A stretch of 37,791 nucleotides of DNA from DASQFD01 sp035633255 (GCA_035633255.1 DASQFD010000054.1:1-37791), one strand, 5' to 3'. Shown: positions 7,553-16,701, counted from the stretch's first letter. Notes: generated from the letters alone by a model not told the origin. Numbers and translations are program-made.

Positions 7553-8035
7553 GTGGCCGACCCCGACGCCACCGCCAAGGTCATCGACATCATGCGCGGC
7601 TCCCGCTTCTGCATGGTCACCGTCGCCGACGCCGAGGGTGAGCTCCTCGCCCGGCCGATGACCCCGCAGGAGGTGACCGACGGGGGCGACGTGTGGTTCT
7701 TCGTCGACCGCACCAGCGACCAGGCCGTGCAGGTCGCCACCCACGAGCACGTCAACCTCTCCTTCTCGGACGGCTCGACGTGGCTCTCGGTCGCCGGCCG
7801 CGGTGCGGTGGTCCTCGACCGCGCCCGGATGGACGAGCTGTGGAGCTCCGTCGTCGAGGCCTGGTTCCCGAACGGCAAGGACGACCCCGAAGTCGCCCTG
7901 CTGCACGTGGCCGGCGACTCCGCTGAGTACTGGGACAGCCCCGGCGGCCGCGTCGCCTCGGCGCTGTCCTTCGCCAAGGCCAAGGTCACCGGCCAGAGCC
8001 TGGACGCCGAGAACGAGACCGTCGAGCTGCCCTGA
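7553..8035 (+). CDS. Pyridoxamine 5'-phosphate oxidase-family protein (general stress protein 26-like)
   Basis: This 160-residue protein has the flavin-binding split-barrel fold. Recognisable segments are MRGSRFCMVTVADAEGELLA near the N-terminus, GGDVWFFVDRTSDQAVQV and VNLSFSDGSTWLSVAGRG, then a region with WFPNGKDDPEVALLHV. The WFPxGxDDPxxxLL segment is typical of the COG3871 (YdaG/GSP26) subgroup, which binds FMN or F420-like cofactors and is not a PdxH. The GTG at 7553 has a good Shine-Dalgarno (AGGAGGT) seven bases upstream. The gene is divergent from the SDR operon. Substrate unknown; a stress or redox role is inferred from family. Confidence 0.85.
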   Translation: MADPDATAKVIDIMRGSRFCMVTVADAEGELLARPMTPQEVTDGGDVWFFVDRTSDQAVQVATHEHVNLSFSDGSTWLSVAGRGAVVLDRARMDELWSSVVEAWFPNGKDDPEVALLHVAGDSAEYWDSPGGRVASALSFAKAKVTGQSLDAENETVELP

Positions 8036-8091
8036 CCCCGTCCGGGCCGCGGACACGTGGCCCACCGCCGGTGCCGGTGCGCCCGGTCCCG

Positions 8092-8097
8092 CACAAT
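8092..8097 (+). promoter_or_regulatory. -10-like box CACAAT before the CPBP gene
   Basis: CACAAT ends seven bases before the ATG at 8105, giving the leaderless spacing seen elsewhere in the window. It supports 8105 over the in-frame ATG at 8096. Confidence 0.35.
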
Positions 8098-8104
8098 GGG
8101 CGTC

Positions 8105-8830
8105 ATGGTCAACCCGGTGAGCGAGGTTCGCGCCTTCGTGACGGCGGCCCTCGTGACGCCGGTCCCCCGCGACCACGAGGAGAGCGACGCCGCGTTCCGG
8201 CGCCGCCGCATCGTCGTGGTGCTGACCCTCCTCGTGGGGTCCGTGCTGCTCGGCTGGGCGCTGCGCATCGAGCCCGGTGACAACTCCTTCTACGTCGCCA
8301 CCTTCGCACTCGCGGGGGTCTGGGCGGTCGGAGCGCTGGTCTCCGGGCCGCTGCACCTCGGGCGCGCCAACACCCGCGACGGCCGCGAGTACGTGCGTCC
8401 GGTCGTCCAGTCGCTCGCGCTCGGCGCGCTGCTGCTGGGGGTCTTCATGGCGGGCGCCGTGGTCGTCGCCCAGGTGCCCGTGCTCCGCGACCCCGTCGAG
8501 GAGCTCCTGGACCACGCCAGTGCGGGCTCGCTGGCCCTGGTCACCGTCATCACCGCGGTCAACGGGGTCGCCGAGGAGCTCTACTTCCGCGGCGCCCTCT
8601 ACGCCGGGGTGGGCCGCCGGAACGCGGTCGCGGTCACCACCGTCGTCTACGCCCTGACCACCGCGAGCGCCGGCATCCCACTGCTCGTGCTCGCCGCCGC
8701 GGTCCTCGGGCTCGTCGTCGGCCTGCAGCGCCGGGTGACCGGCGGCATCCTCGGCCCGGTCATCACCCACCTCACCTGGTCGATGGGCATGCTCTACCTC
8801 CTGCCCCCGACCCTGACCGCCTTCAGCTGA
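8105..8830 (+). CDS. CPBP-family intramembrane metalloprotease
   Basis: This roughly 241-residue polytopic protein has about six to seven hydrophobic helices. The CPBP (Abi/CAAX-protease and bacteriocin-processing) motif 1 is clear as VAEELYFRGALYAGV, with the EExxxR glutamates and arginine. A later PVITHLTWSMGMLYLLP carries the H-xxx-(W/N) motif. These residues bind the catalytic metal in the membrane. Actinobacterial members have no defined substrate; protein prenyl processing is unlikely in bacteria. The class I photolyase gene begins 13 bp downstream with its own ribosome site, so the two are probably one operon. Confidence 0.85.
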   Translation: MVNPVSEVRAFVTAALVTPVPRDHEESDAAFRRRRIVVVLTLLVGSVLLGWALRIEPGDNSFYVATFALAGVWAVGALVSGPLHLGRANTRDGREYVRPVVQSLALGALLLGVFMAGAVVVAQVPVLRDPVEELLDHASAGSLALVTVITAVNGVAEELYFRGALYAGVGRRNAVAVTTVVYALTTASAGIPLLVLAAAVLGLVVGLQRRVTGGILGPVITHLTWSMGMLYLLPPTLTAFS

Positions 8831-8843
8831 CCCGAGGAGCCCC

Positions 8844-10232
<1,389 letters not shown>

Positions 10233-10308
10233 GCCGGCCGCAGCCCGCCGACCGGCACGCGCGTCGCCTCGTGGCCGCACGGGGTCGTGGCCGCACGGGT
10301 CGGGTCGC

Positions 10309-11214
10309 TCAGATGGTGGACAGCTCGCCGCGCAGCAGGCTGTCGCCGGAGTGCTGCGGCTTGTCGTCGAAGGGCTCCCGGGAGATGTCGACGATGCGGT
10401 AGCCCTGGTCCATCAGCTGGCGGGAGACCGGGAAGGTCGCGGTCGTGGCGCCGGCGTCCAGGACCCCGACGGAGATCATCCGCTTGCCGTCGGTGTTGAT
10501 CAGCCAGACCTCGAGATAACCGTCGTCCGCCGGCTCCAGCCGCGCGGTGTCGAGCGTGAGGTCGAGCGAGTCGGCCTGCTTGACGACGGCGGCCGCTCCC
10601 TGGCGCTGGCCGGTGTCGAGGGTGTCCAGCGGCGCCGACATCAGCGTGGTGGGGGTCGGCGCCGCCAGCTCCGCACCCCAGACGCCGTGACCGGCGACCA
10701 GCCCGATGGCCACCCCGGCGGCGGCGGCCCCGGCGGCATACGGAGCGGCCGTCAGCCAGCGCGGCCGGCGGCGGCCACGGTCGCCGCGTGCTCGGCGCTC
10801 GCGGTGGTCGTCCAGGGAGGGCACCGAGGCCAGATCCGGAGCCGTGGCGTGAGCCGGCACCGTGGCGTGGCCCGGCACCGTGGCGTGGCCCGGGGCGGCC
10901 GAGTGGCTGCGCGGCGCGTCGACGCGGGGACCGACGTCGCCCGCGATGTCTCGCTCGATCCGCGCCCAGACCGACGGTGGCGGCGCCACCCACGTGGCCG
11001 GGCCGGCGTCCGGGCCCGCGTCCGACCCCGCGGGGCCCGAGCCCGAGGAACCGGTCCCCGCGACCGCACCCACGAGCGAGGCGGTCTCGCGGTAGCCGGC
11101 GACGACCCGGGTGCACCGGTCGCAGCCGGTGGTGTGCGCCCGCGCGGTGGCCGTCTCCTCGTCCGTAATGCCGAGGGCGACGCCGGCCAGCGTCTCGTCA
11201 TCAGGATGGAACAC
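10309..11214 (-). CDS. rskA: RskA-like anti-sigma factor
   Basis: This 301-residue protein has a cytosolic zinc-binding anti-sigma domain at the N-terminus with the HxxxCxxC motif (AHTTGCDRC, residues about 27-35). A linker with a short GHATVP repeat follows, then one membrane helix near residues 155-180 (YAAGAAAAGVAIGLVAG), then an extracytoplasmic RskA domain with YLEVWLINTDGKRMISVGVL. RskA-type proteins hold a SigK-type sigma factor at the membrane until proteolysis releases it. The gene overlaps the upstream sigma gene by 14 bp. The repeat at about 10843-10896 is an 18-bp tandem unit (CCGTGGCGTGGCCCGGCA-like). The RskA assignment is supported by the fasciclin gene in the same operon, as in mycobacteria. 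Confidence 0.9.
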   Translation of the reverse strand: MFHPDDETLAGVALGITDEETATARAHTTGCDRCTRVVAGYRETASLVGAVAGTGSSGSGPAGSDAGPDAGPATWVAPPPSVWARIERDIAGDVGPRVDAPRSHSAAPGHATVPGHATVPAHATAPDLASVPSLDDHRERRARGDRGRRRPRWLTAAPYAAGAAAAGVAIGLVAGHGVWGAELAAPTPTTLMSAPLDTLDTGQRQGAAAVVKQADSLDLTLDTARLEPADDGYLEVWLINTDGKRMISVGVLDAGATTATFPVSRQLMDQGYRIVDISREPFDDKPQHSGDSLLRGELSTI

Positions 11215-11794
11215 GGTGCGTCTCCTCCCAGCGTGCTCGTAGGGCCGTCAGGCCCCGTCGGACATGGCTCTTCACGGTGCCGATCGGCAGGTCGAGCCGG
11301 TCGGAGATCTCCTCGTAGGGGCGGTCCTCGAGGAGGGCGAGGCGGATGACCGTCCCGCGTGGCTCCCCGAGGCGGTCGAGCTCGTGCTCGAGCAGCAGCC
11401 GGTCGGCCAGCCGGGCGTCGGCCGGGCCGGCCGAGTCCTCCTGCGTCACCGCCGCGACCGCCGCGGTGTTGCGGTGACGCCGGTAGCGCTCGGTGCGAAC
11501 GTCCGCCACCCGGTGCTTGGCGATGCCGAGCAGCCAGCCCGGGAAGACGATGGGGGTCGGCCTGATGGTGTGACGGGACCGCCAGGCCGAGACGAAGACC
11601 TGCTGGGTCACGTCCTCGGCGTCGTGGTAGTCACCCAGCGCCCGGAGGGCGAAGGTGTGCACCAGCGGCGCCCAGTGGGCGTAGACCGCCGCGAGCGCCT
11701 CCCGCGATCCCTCGCGCAGGGCGATGGCCATCTCCTCCACGGGCGGCGGCTCGGTGTCGAGTCGGGGCACGAGGGCCACTGTAACTGTGCTCAC
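11201..11794 (-). CDS. sigK: ECF RNA polymerase sigma factor, SigK-like
   Basis: This 197-residue ECF sigma factor has region 2 (AVYAHWAPLVHTFALRAL then DAEDVTQQVFVSAWR) and region 4 (RGTVIRLALLEDRPYEEISD and LPIGTVKSHVRRGLTALR, the helix-turn-helix). The first GTG, at 11794, overlaps the sortase stop (GTGA); later in-frame GTGs are possible starts. It is bracketed by its own cell-surface targets upstream and its RskA-like anti-sigma downstream. In M. tuberculosis SigK drives the fasciclin proteins MPT70/MPT83, which this arrangement parallels. Autoregulation of the whole operon is likely but is inference. Confidence 0.88.
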   Translation of the reverse strand: MSTVTVALVPRLDTEPPPVEEMAIALREGSREALAAVYAHWAPLVHTFALRALGDYHDAEDVTQQVFVSAWRSRHTIRPTPIVFPGWLLGIAKHRVADVRTERYRRHRNTAAVAAVTQEDSAGPADARLADRLLLEHELDRLGEPRGTVIRLALLEDRPYEEISDRLDLPIGTVKSHVRRGLTALRARWEETHRVPS

Positions 11795-12555
11795 CGCGTG
11801 CCCTTGGGGTAAGCCGTGAGAACCACGTTGTCCTCGTAGTGCCGCGTCGCCCGGTCGAAGGCCCCGCCACAGGTCACCACGTGCAGCCGGTGGGGCCCCG
11901 CCCGGTCGAACAGGGCGCCCATGTCCATCTGGTCCTTGTCGAGGCGGACGACCCGCTCGACGGTGTACCTCACGGTCCGACCGCCAGCGACCACCAGCAC
12001 CTCGTCCCCGGGCCGCACCGACTGCAGGTCCTCGAGCGGGCCGGCACCGAAGCGACGGCTGTCGACGTGGGCCGCCAGGACGGTGGCCCCGCCCTGGGCG
12101 CCGACGCCGGCGGAGTGCCGGTACCACCCGGCCCGCCCCGGGTTGGCGGGGATCTCCATGACGCCCTTCGCGTCGACCCCGACGGGGGACACGGGCAGGG
12201 AGGCGTCGATGCGGGAGATCGCCAACCGGGAGGGGACGGCGGGCCGGGCGGTACCGGCGGCCAGGGACGACGGGCCGGCGTCCCGGACCGCGACGCGCGA
12301 GGCGACGTCGGGGGCCGGGCCGCCGGAGGCGTTGGGGGCTGCGGAGGAGGTGGTGCCCTCCGGCGGCACCGCGGGGGGTGCTGGCGCCGCCGGAGGCGTT
12401 GGGGGGACTGGGGTGGGGGCCGTGGAGCTGGAGGTCGACGCGAGGGCCGAGGCGGGGTCGGGGGTGTCGGGCTCGGTGGCCCAGACGGTGAGGGCGCCCG
12501 CCAGGAGGGCGGCCGCCGCGGCGGCGACCACCCTCCTGTGCGGGAGCCGGTTCAT
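11791..12555 (-). CDS. Class F sortase
   Basis: This 254-residue protein starts with a membrane anchor (VVAAAAAALLAGALTVWA) and a long Pro/Ala/Thr linker (residues about 30-95). The sortase beta-barrel follows, with the catalytic histidine in TVLAAHVDSRR and the catalytic cysteine in LHVVTCGGAFD. The conserved YEDNVVLTAY tail has the arginine just before it (RATRHYEDN). This is the class F (actinobacterial) signature. It is an extracytoplasmic transpeptidase. The gene overlaps the DUF4397 stop by one base (TGATG) and the sigma start by four. The natural substrate is probably the DUF4397 protein encoded just upstream, yet I see no LPxTG in it. Confidence 0.9.
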   Translation of the reverse strand: MNRLPHRRVVAAAAAALLAGALTVWATEPDTPDPASALASTSSSTAPTPVPPTPPAAPAPPAVPPEGTTSSAAPNASGGPAPDVASRVAVRDAGPSSLAAGTARPAVPSRLAISRIDASLPVSPVGVDAKGVMEIPANPGRAGWYRHSAGVGAQGGATVLAAHVDSRRFGAGPLEDLQSVRPGDEVLVVAGGRTVRYTVERVVRLDKDQMDMGALFDRAGPHRLHVVTCGGAFDRATRHYEDNVVLTAYPKGTR

Positions 12556-13370
12556 CAGCCGCGCTGCTCGGCGACCCGGCGGCGGGTCACGAGGACCAGG
12601 GCACCGGTACCGAGGGCGACGGCGCCGATGAGGGCGGCGCGCTCGGCGGCGGCCTGGTCGGCGGCCTGGCCACCGTCACCGGCGGGGACGCCACCGGGGT
12701 TGGAGTGCAGCCCGTCGACGACCTGGACCGCGAGGGCCAGGTTCTTGTCGGCCGCGCTGCCCCAGGCGTAGACGATGGTGTTCGCGCCCTCCTTGACGTT
12801 GACGTCCGCCGGGCCGATCGCCACGGTGTCGGTGCCGGCGAGCACCACGTCCGCGGAGATCGTGCCGGTCGCCAGGTCGGCCTTGGCCTCGTTCGGGTTG
12901 GTCAGGTCGGAGAAGGCGACCTCCCCGTTGGCCCGCACGTCGACCGCAGGGGCCGCCGCGACGTGCCGGACGGTCAGGCGGCCCTCGCCGGCCTTGACCT
13001 TGGAGGTGTCGTTGACGAACGGCGTGAGCTGGGGCTTCCCGTCGGCGGTCAGGTGTGCCACGACGGTCGCGTTCGCGCCGGCGGGGACCGCCACGTCGTT
13101 CGCCTCCATGATGGCTGCGCCGTTCGCGCCCGCCCCGGCTGCGGTGACCTTGAGGTCGTAGTCGCCTGCGGGGAGCGTCAGCGGGTCGGTGAGCGTGCCG
13201 GGCTTGAAGTCCTTGAGGATCTCGTCGCCGTTGGCGTACACGTCGACGGTGGCGCCGGGCACGCCGTGGAGGATGGAGACCTGCGCGTCGTCCGCCGCGG
13301 AGGCGGTCGAGGCGAAGGCCAGGGAGGAGGCGGCGAGGGCGCTCGCGGCCAGGATGCGTCCGGTCTTCAT
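12555..13370 (-). CDS. Secreted DUF4397 domain-containing protein with C-terminal anchor
   Basis: This 271-residue protein has a signal peptide (MKTGRILAASALAASSLAFA, cleavage near ASAADD). Two DUF4397 (immunoglobulin-like beta) units follow: QVSILHGVPGATVDVYANG and, later, LTVRHVAAAPAVDVRANG. A C-terminal helix (ALIGAVALGTGALVLV) is followed by TRRRVAEQRG. That layout is like a sortase substrate, but the pre-helix segment reads GGVPAGDGGQAADQ and lacks a standard LPxTG. It may be a membrane-anchored surface protein or carry a non-canonical sorting signal for the adjacent class F sortase. Function unknown. It lies 54 bp after the fasciclin gene in the same operon. Confidence 0.85.
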   Translation of the reverse strand: MKTGRILAASALAASSLAFASTASAADDAQVSILHGVPGATVDVYANGDEILKDFKPGTLTDPLTLPAGDYDLKVTAAGAGANGAAIMEANDVAVPAGANATVVAHLTADGKPQLTPFVNDTSKVKAGEGRLTVRHVAAAPAVDVRANGEVAFSDLTNPNEAKADLATGTISADVVLAGTDTVAIGPADVNVKEGANTIVYAWGSAADKNLALAVQVVDGLHSNPGGVPAGDGGQAADQAAAERAALIGAVALGTGALVLVTRRRVAEQRG

Positions 13371-13424
13371 GTCAGGAGCCTTTCGGTTCGGTGAAGCTGG
13401 GTTGGTGTGGGGGTCAGCGGTGCG

Positions 13425-14087
13425 TCAGGGGAGGTCCGCCGGGCGGAGGACGAAGACGATCCCGTGGGCGATCTGCTTGTTGCCCTTGTTGATGTCGAAC
13501 CGGCGCGGGTTGACGAACGGGTTGACGTCGTTCTTGTCGGCGTCCTTGAGGACGACGAGCGGCAGCCACTTGCTGACCACGTCGACCGTCACCGTGCCGC
13601 CGTTGGCCATCGTGAGCTTGGCGCCGTCCGCGTTCACGGCGTCCTTCTTGGTGATCGTCGCGCCGGGCAGCACGTGGTAGAGCAGAACGGTCTCGATGGT
13701 GTCCAGCTTGCCGTTGTCCTTGAGGTCGAACGCGGCGAGCGCGCCGAAGACACCCTTCTCGGTGCCGTACCACTTGCCGGTGAGTTCCTTGGCGAGCACC
13801 TGGAACGACCGGTCGTCGGGGATGAACGCGGTGACCGGCTTGTTCCCGTCGGTGAGCACGCCCACCGCGCTCGACGGCTTCTGGCCCAGCACCGCGAGGG
13901 CGGCCTCGGTGACGATGTCGTAGTCGTACCAGTTGGTGTCGAACTGGTTGCCGTCCGAGGTGAGCACGGTGGCCAGGCTCTTGGTTCCCAGCTCGGTGCT
14001 GCCCGTGGAAGCCATCGCGGCGGGGGCGGTCACGGCGGCGGCGGTGCCGAGGGCGGCCAGGGTGACGGCGGTGCGGCGCATCTTCAT
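13425..14087 (-). CDS. Secreted fasciclin (FAS1) domain protein, MPT70/MPT83-like
   Basis: This 220-residue protein carries a signal peptide (RRTAVTLAALGTAAAVTAPAAMA) and one FAS1 domain. The H1 motif is VTAFIPDDRSFQVLA and the H2 region is LLYHVLPGATI. The ending NKQIAHGIVFVLRPADLP is typical of FAS1. No lipobox is seen, so it should be secreted and resembles MPT70 more than the lipoprotein MPT83. The ATG at 14087 begins the signal peptide; upstream in-frame codons are not conserved. It is first in the sigma/anti-sigma operon and the expected SigK-type target. FAS1 domains usually mediate adhesion; the partner is unknown. Confidence 0.88.
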   Translation of the reverse strand: MKMRRTAVTLAALGTAAAVTAPAAMASTGSTELGTKSLATVLTSDGNQFDTNWYDYDIVTEAALAVLGQKPSSAVGVLTDGNKPVTAFIPDDRSFQVLAKELTGKWYGTEKGVFGALAAFDLKDNGKLDTIETVLLYHVLPGATITKKDAVNADGAKLTMANGGTVTVDVVSKWLPLVVLKDADKNDVNPFVNPRRFDINKGNKQIAHGIVFVLRPADLP

Positions 14088-14199
14088 GAGTGGTCTCTTT
14101 TCGGTCTGGGTGGTCGCGCCACCTTGCGCGTCCTGTCCCTTCTTCCGCCGACCCCCCGCTGCCGGATGCACTTCTCCCGAACTTTCTTTCCCGGACCAC

Positions 14200-14240
14200 C
14201 GGGTGGGTCGTCCGCGGACCCGGGTGGGTCGTCCGCGGAC
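14200..14240. repeat. Tandem 21-bp direct repeat between the fasciclin operon and terC
   Basis: The 20-base unit CGGGTGGGTCGTCCGCGGAC begins at 14200 and again at 14221. A short alternating GC run (GCGCGCGCGC) follows at about 14250. It lies in the divergent promoter region and could hold a duplicated regulator site. Confidence 0.8.
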
Positions 14241-14267
14241 CGGAACCCGTGCGCGCGCGCGGGCCGG

Positions 14268-14273
14268 TACCCT
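14268..14273 (+). promoter_or_regulatory. -10 box TACCCT of terC
   Basis: TACCCT fits TANNNT and places the transcript start at about 14278-14280, exactly where the riboswitch P1 stem begins. No standard -35 is obvious. Confidence 0.5.
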
Positions 14274-14277
14274 GTGA

Positions 14278-14378
14278 GGTCGAGGGGAGTACTTCCCACG
14301 TCCTCGTCCCGGTCAGTCCGGCGGTCCCATGGCCGCCCCGGGCAGGGTCGGCTGCCGCCGACGAAGGAGACCTCGACC
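14278..14378 (+). promoter_or_regulatory. yybP-ykoY (manganese) riboswitch upstream of terC
   Basis: The leader opens GGTCGAGGGGAGTACTTCCC and closes GAAGGAGACCTCGACC. GGTCGAGG at 14278-14285 pairs perfectly with CCTCGACC at 14371-14378 as P1. GGGGAGTA (14284-14291) and the GGAGACC segment before the closing stem are the conserved joints of the yybP-ykoY class, which binds Mn2+. Internal GC-rich arms (GGCGGTCCCATGGCCGCC) form the other helices. It precedes a TerC gene, a typical partner. The ATG of terC follows 27 bases later. Confidence 0.85.
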
Positions 14379-14405
14379 CCTGCCGCGAGGACGCCCGTGC
14401 CGCCC

Positions 14406-15428
14406 ATGACCCTCTCCCTGCCCGCCCTCCCGACCGCCGTGGGTGACCCGCCCGTGGGCACGCCGGCGCTGTGGGCGGCAACCATCGGCGCGGTCATCCT
14501 GCTCTTCGCCCTCGACTTCGCGCTGACCCGCAAGCCGCACGAGGTCTCGATGCGCGAGGCGGTCGGCTGGTCGGTGTTCTACGTCTCGCTGCCGCTCGCC
14601 TTCGGCGTCTTCGTGTGGACCCAGTTCGGCGGTCAGCGCGGCCTGGAGTACTACACCGGCTACCTCGTCGAGAAGTCGCTGTCGGTGGACAACCTCTTCG
14701 TCTTCCTCATCCTGCTCGCCTCCTTCGCCGTGCCGCGCGAGCTGCAGCAGCGGGTGCTGCTCATCGGCGTGGCCGGTGCGCTCGTGCTCCGCGGCATCTT
14801 CATCGCCCTCGGCGCCCAGCTCATCGCCAACTTCACCTGGGCCTTCCTCCTCTTCGGCGCGATCCTGCTGCTGACGGCGGTGAAGGTGCTCAAGGACGCC
14901 GTCAGGCACGAGGAGGCCATCGACCCGACGCACCTGCGCAGCGTCGCCCTCGTGCGCCGGTTCTACCCCGTCACCGAGGGCTACCACGGCACCAAGCTCT
15001 TGGTGAAGCGGGACGGCCGCCGCTGGCTCACCCCCATGGCCCTGGTGATCGTGGCGATCTTCGCGACCGACCTGGTCTTCGCGATCGACTCCGTCCCGGC
15101 CGTCTATGGCATCACCGGCGACCCCTACCTCGTCTTCGCCACCAACGCCTTCGCGCTCCTCGGCCTGCGCGCCCTCTACTTCGTCCTGGAGGGTGCGCTG
15201 TCGGCGCTGACCCACCTCGGGTTCGGCCTGGCGGCGATCCTCGCCTTCATCGGGGTCAAGCTCCTCCTGCACTGGGCGCACGGCATCTGGCCGTCGGTGC
15301 CGGAGATCCCGACCCTGGCGTCACTGGGCGTGATCGTCGGGATCCTCACCCTGGTCACCACGACGAGCCTGGTCGCCAAGCGCCGGGCCGACCGCAGGCT
15401 GGCGAGCGCGGGCAGCCGCCCGTCCTGA
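14406..15428 (+). CDS. terC: TerC-family membrane protein (metal-ion efflux/metalation)
   Basis: This 340-residue protein has about nine membrane helices. Family hallmarks are YYTGYLVEKSLSVDNLFVFL near residues 82-101, and VAIFATDLVFAIDSVPAVYG and FATNAFALLGLRALYF in the second half. The acidic residues in the VDN and TDxxFAxDS motifs probably bind the metal. Many TerC proteins export Mn2+ or help metalate exoenzymes, and the riboswitch leader supports a manganese role here. The ATG at 14406 starts the conserved region; longer in-frame extensions run through the riboswitch and are rejected. No strong Shine-Dalgarno is seen. Confidence 0.92.
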   Translation: MTLSLPALPTAVGDPPVGTPALWAATIGAVILLFALDFALTRKPHEVSMREAVGWSVFYVSLPLAFGVFVWTQFGGQRGLEYYTGYLVEKSLSVDNLFVFLILLASFAVPRELQQRVLLIGVAGALVLRGIFIALGAQLIANFTWAFLLFGAILLLTAVKVLKDAVRHEEAIDPTHLRSVALVRRFYPVTEGYHGTKLLVKRDGRRWLTPMALVIVAIFATDLVFAIDSVPAVYGITGDPYLVFATNAFALLGLRALYFVLEGALSALTHLGFGLAAILAFIGVKLLLHWAHGIWPSVPEIPTLASLGVIVGILTLVTTTSLVAKRRADRRLASAGSRPS

Positions 15429-15465
15429 CCGAACGGCGGGTATGCCGTGGGCCGCGGGGGGCGCC

Positions 15466-16608
15466 TCAGGCCCGGAGCAGGGCGAGCGCGGCGCGGTCGT
15501 CGCCGGCGCCGGACCGGGCGGCGCGGGAGACCGCCTCGGCGAGCCCGCCGCCGCCGTCGATCATCGCCGCCGTCGCGGCCCCGAGCATGCGGTCCACGCC
15601 CTCGACGAGGTCGTGGCCGCGTGACTCGATGATGCCGTCGCTGTAGACGAGCAGGGCGTCGCCGCGGCCGAGCACACCGCAGGAGCGCGGGAACCCCGCC
15701 CCGGGGAGCACGCCCAGCAGCGGCCCCCCGCCCGAGGGCACCAGCCGCCAGGTCCCGGAGCCGGCGAGGTACTGCGCCGGGGCGGGATGTCCGGCGGTCC
15801 CCACGGAGTACGCCCCGAGCGTCAGGTCGACGGCCACGTGCGCCGCCGTGGCGAAGCCCTCGGCCCAGCGCTGCCGGACCAGGTAGGCGTTCGCCGCGGC
15901 GAGGAACTCCTCCGGCGGGACCGACCCGAGCAGGCCGCCGAGCGCGCCGGAGAGCAGCAGCGCCCGGGTGCCGGCCTCGCGCCCATTGCCGGAGACGTCG
16001 ACGAGCGCCACCTCGAGGTGCCGCCGGTCCACCGACAGCGAGGACACGAGGAAGTCGCCCGAGAAGGCGTCGCCGTGGGCGGACCGCACGCTCACCTGCG
16101 TCGACCAGCCCGGCGGGAGCGGGGGGAGGGCGCCGTTGCCGGCGATCCGGTCGCGCAGGTCGACGAGCATGCTCTCCCCGTGCACCCACACCGTGCCGAC
16201 CCGCGCGCGGGAGCGGGCCAGCAGCACCATCAGCGCCATGACCGCCAGGAGCGAGCCCAGGCAGATGAGCAGCACCGACATCGGCAAGGGCAGGGCGGTG
16301 ATGAGGACGAGCGCCCAGGCGACGGTCACGGCATACACGGCAAGGAGGCGGCGCAGGGTGAGGAGCACGCCCGCGGCCACCACCACGGGTGCGAACAGGA
16401 AGAGCGGCACCCGGCCCCCGCCGAGCAGCACCGCCGTGCCGACCACGCAGGTCGCCACCAGCCCCCCGAGCCAGAGCAGGCCCTGGCCTCGGGCCGCGAG
16501 CGCGGGCGAGCGCAAGCGGTCCAGCGCGACGCCGGGCCGTGGCACACCCACGTGCACGGAACAGGCCACCGAGCAACCCCCCGGGTCGGACGCGAGCGCC
16601 CCCTGCAA
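15466..16608 (-). CDS. Membrane-bound PP2C (SpoIIE-type) serine phosphatase
   Basis: This protein of about 380 residues has an N-terminal membrane block of about five helices (GLLWLGGLVATCVVG through LLICLGSLLAVMALMVLL). The SpoIIE/RsbU-type PP2C domain follows, with SGDFLVSSLSVDRRHLEVAL, VDVSGNGREAGTRALLLS, GTAGHPAPAQYLA and DALLVYSDGIIESRG. The metal-binding aspartates are visible: GDF, DVSGNG and the YSDGI motif. It lacks PAS or GAF input, so any signal must come through the membrane part. Probable targets are phosphorylated anti-sigma antagonists, but none is encoded next to it. The start is taken as TTG 16608; GTG codons 15 or more residues downstream are alternatives. Confidence 0.8.
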   Translation of the reverse strand: MQGALASDPGGCSVACSVHVGVPRPGVALDRLRSPALAARGQGLLWLGGLVATCVVGTAVLLGGGRVPLFLFAPVVVAAGVLLTLRRLLAVYAVTVAWALVLITALPLPMSVLLICLGSLLAVMALMVLLARSRARVGTVWVHGESMLVDLRDRIAGNGALPPLPPGWSTQVSVRSAHGDAFSGDFLVSSLSVDRRHLEVALVDVSGNGREAGTRALLLSGALGGLLGSVPPEEFLAAANAYLVRQRWAEGFATAAHVAVDLTLGAYSVGTAGHPAPAQYLAGSGTWRLVPSGGGPLLGVLPGAGFPRSCGVLGRGDALLVYSDGIIESRGHDLVEGVDRMLGAATAAMIDGGGGLAEAVSRAARSGAGDDRAALALLRA

Positions 16609-16687
16609 GCGCCTCGCGAGCTCGACGGTAGCAGCGGCGGCGGTCGCCGTCCTGCGCCCGGATCACGGCTCGGCGTCGTTCGCGACG

Positions 16688-16693
16688 TAGGCT
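16688..16693 (+). promoter_or_regulatory. -10 box TAGGCT of leaderless moaA
   Basis: TAGGCT (TANNNT) ends eight bases before the ATG at 16702. No Shine-Dalgarno precedes that ATG, which supports a leaderless message. Confidence 0.5.
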
Positions 16694-16701
16694 GGTGCGT
16701 C

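Noticed and set aside
6463..8283. Long open frame on the minus strand extending the photolyase-like gene to over 1100 codons
   Set aside because: The extension is antisense to the CPBP and PPOX genes and in another frame of the SDR gene. It has no recognisable domain, and the GTG overlapping the SDR stop is the natural start.
10269..10302. Short direct repeat CGTGGCCGCACGGG twice after the phr stop
   Set aside because: Two copies in a GC-rich convergent gap are too little to support a named element.
12640..12720. LPxTG sorting signal in the DUF4397 protein
   Set aside because: The segment before the C-terminal helix shows no LPxTG or close variant.
13407..14405. N-terminal extension of TerC through the riboswitch
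   Set aside because: The open frame upstream of 14406 crosses the riboswitch and the antisense of the fasciclin gene and has no TerC homology.
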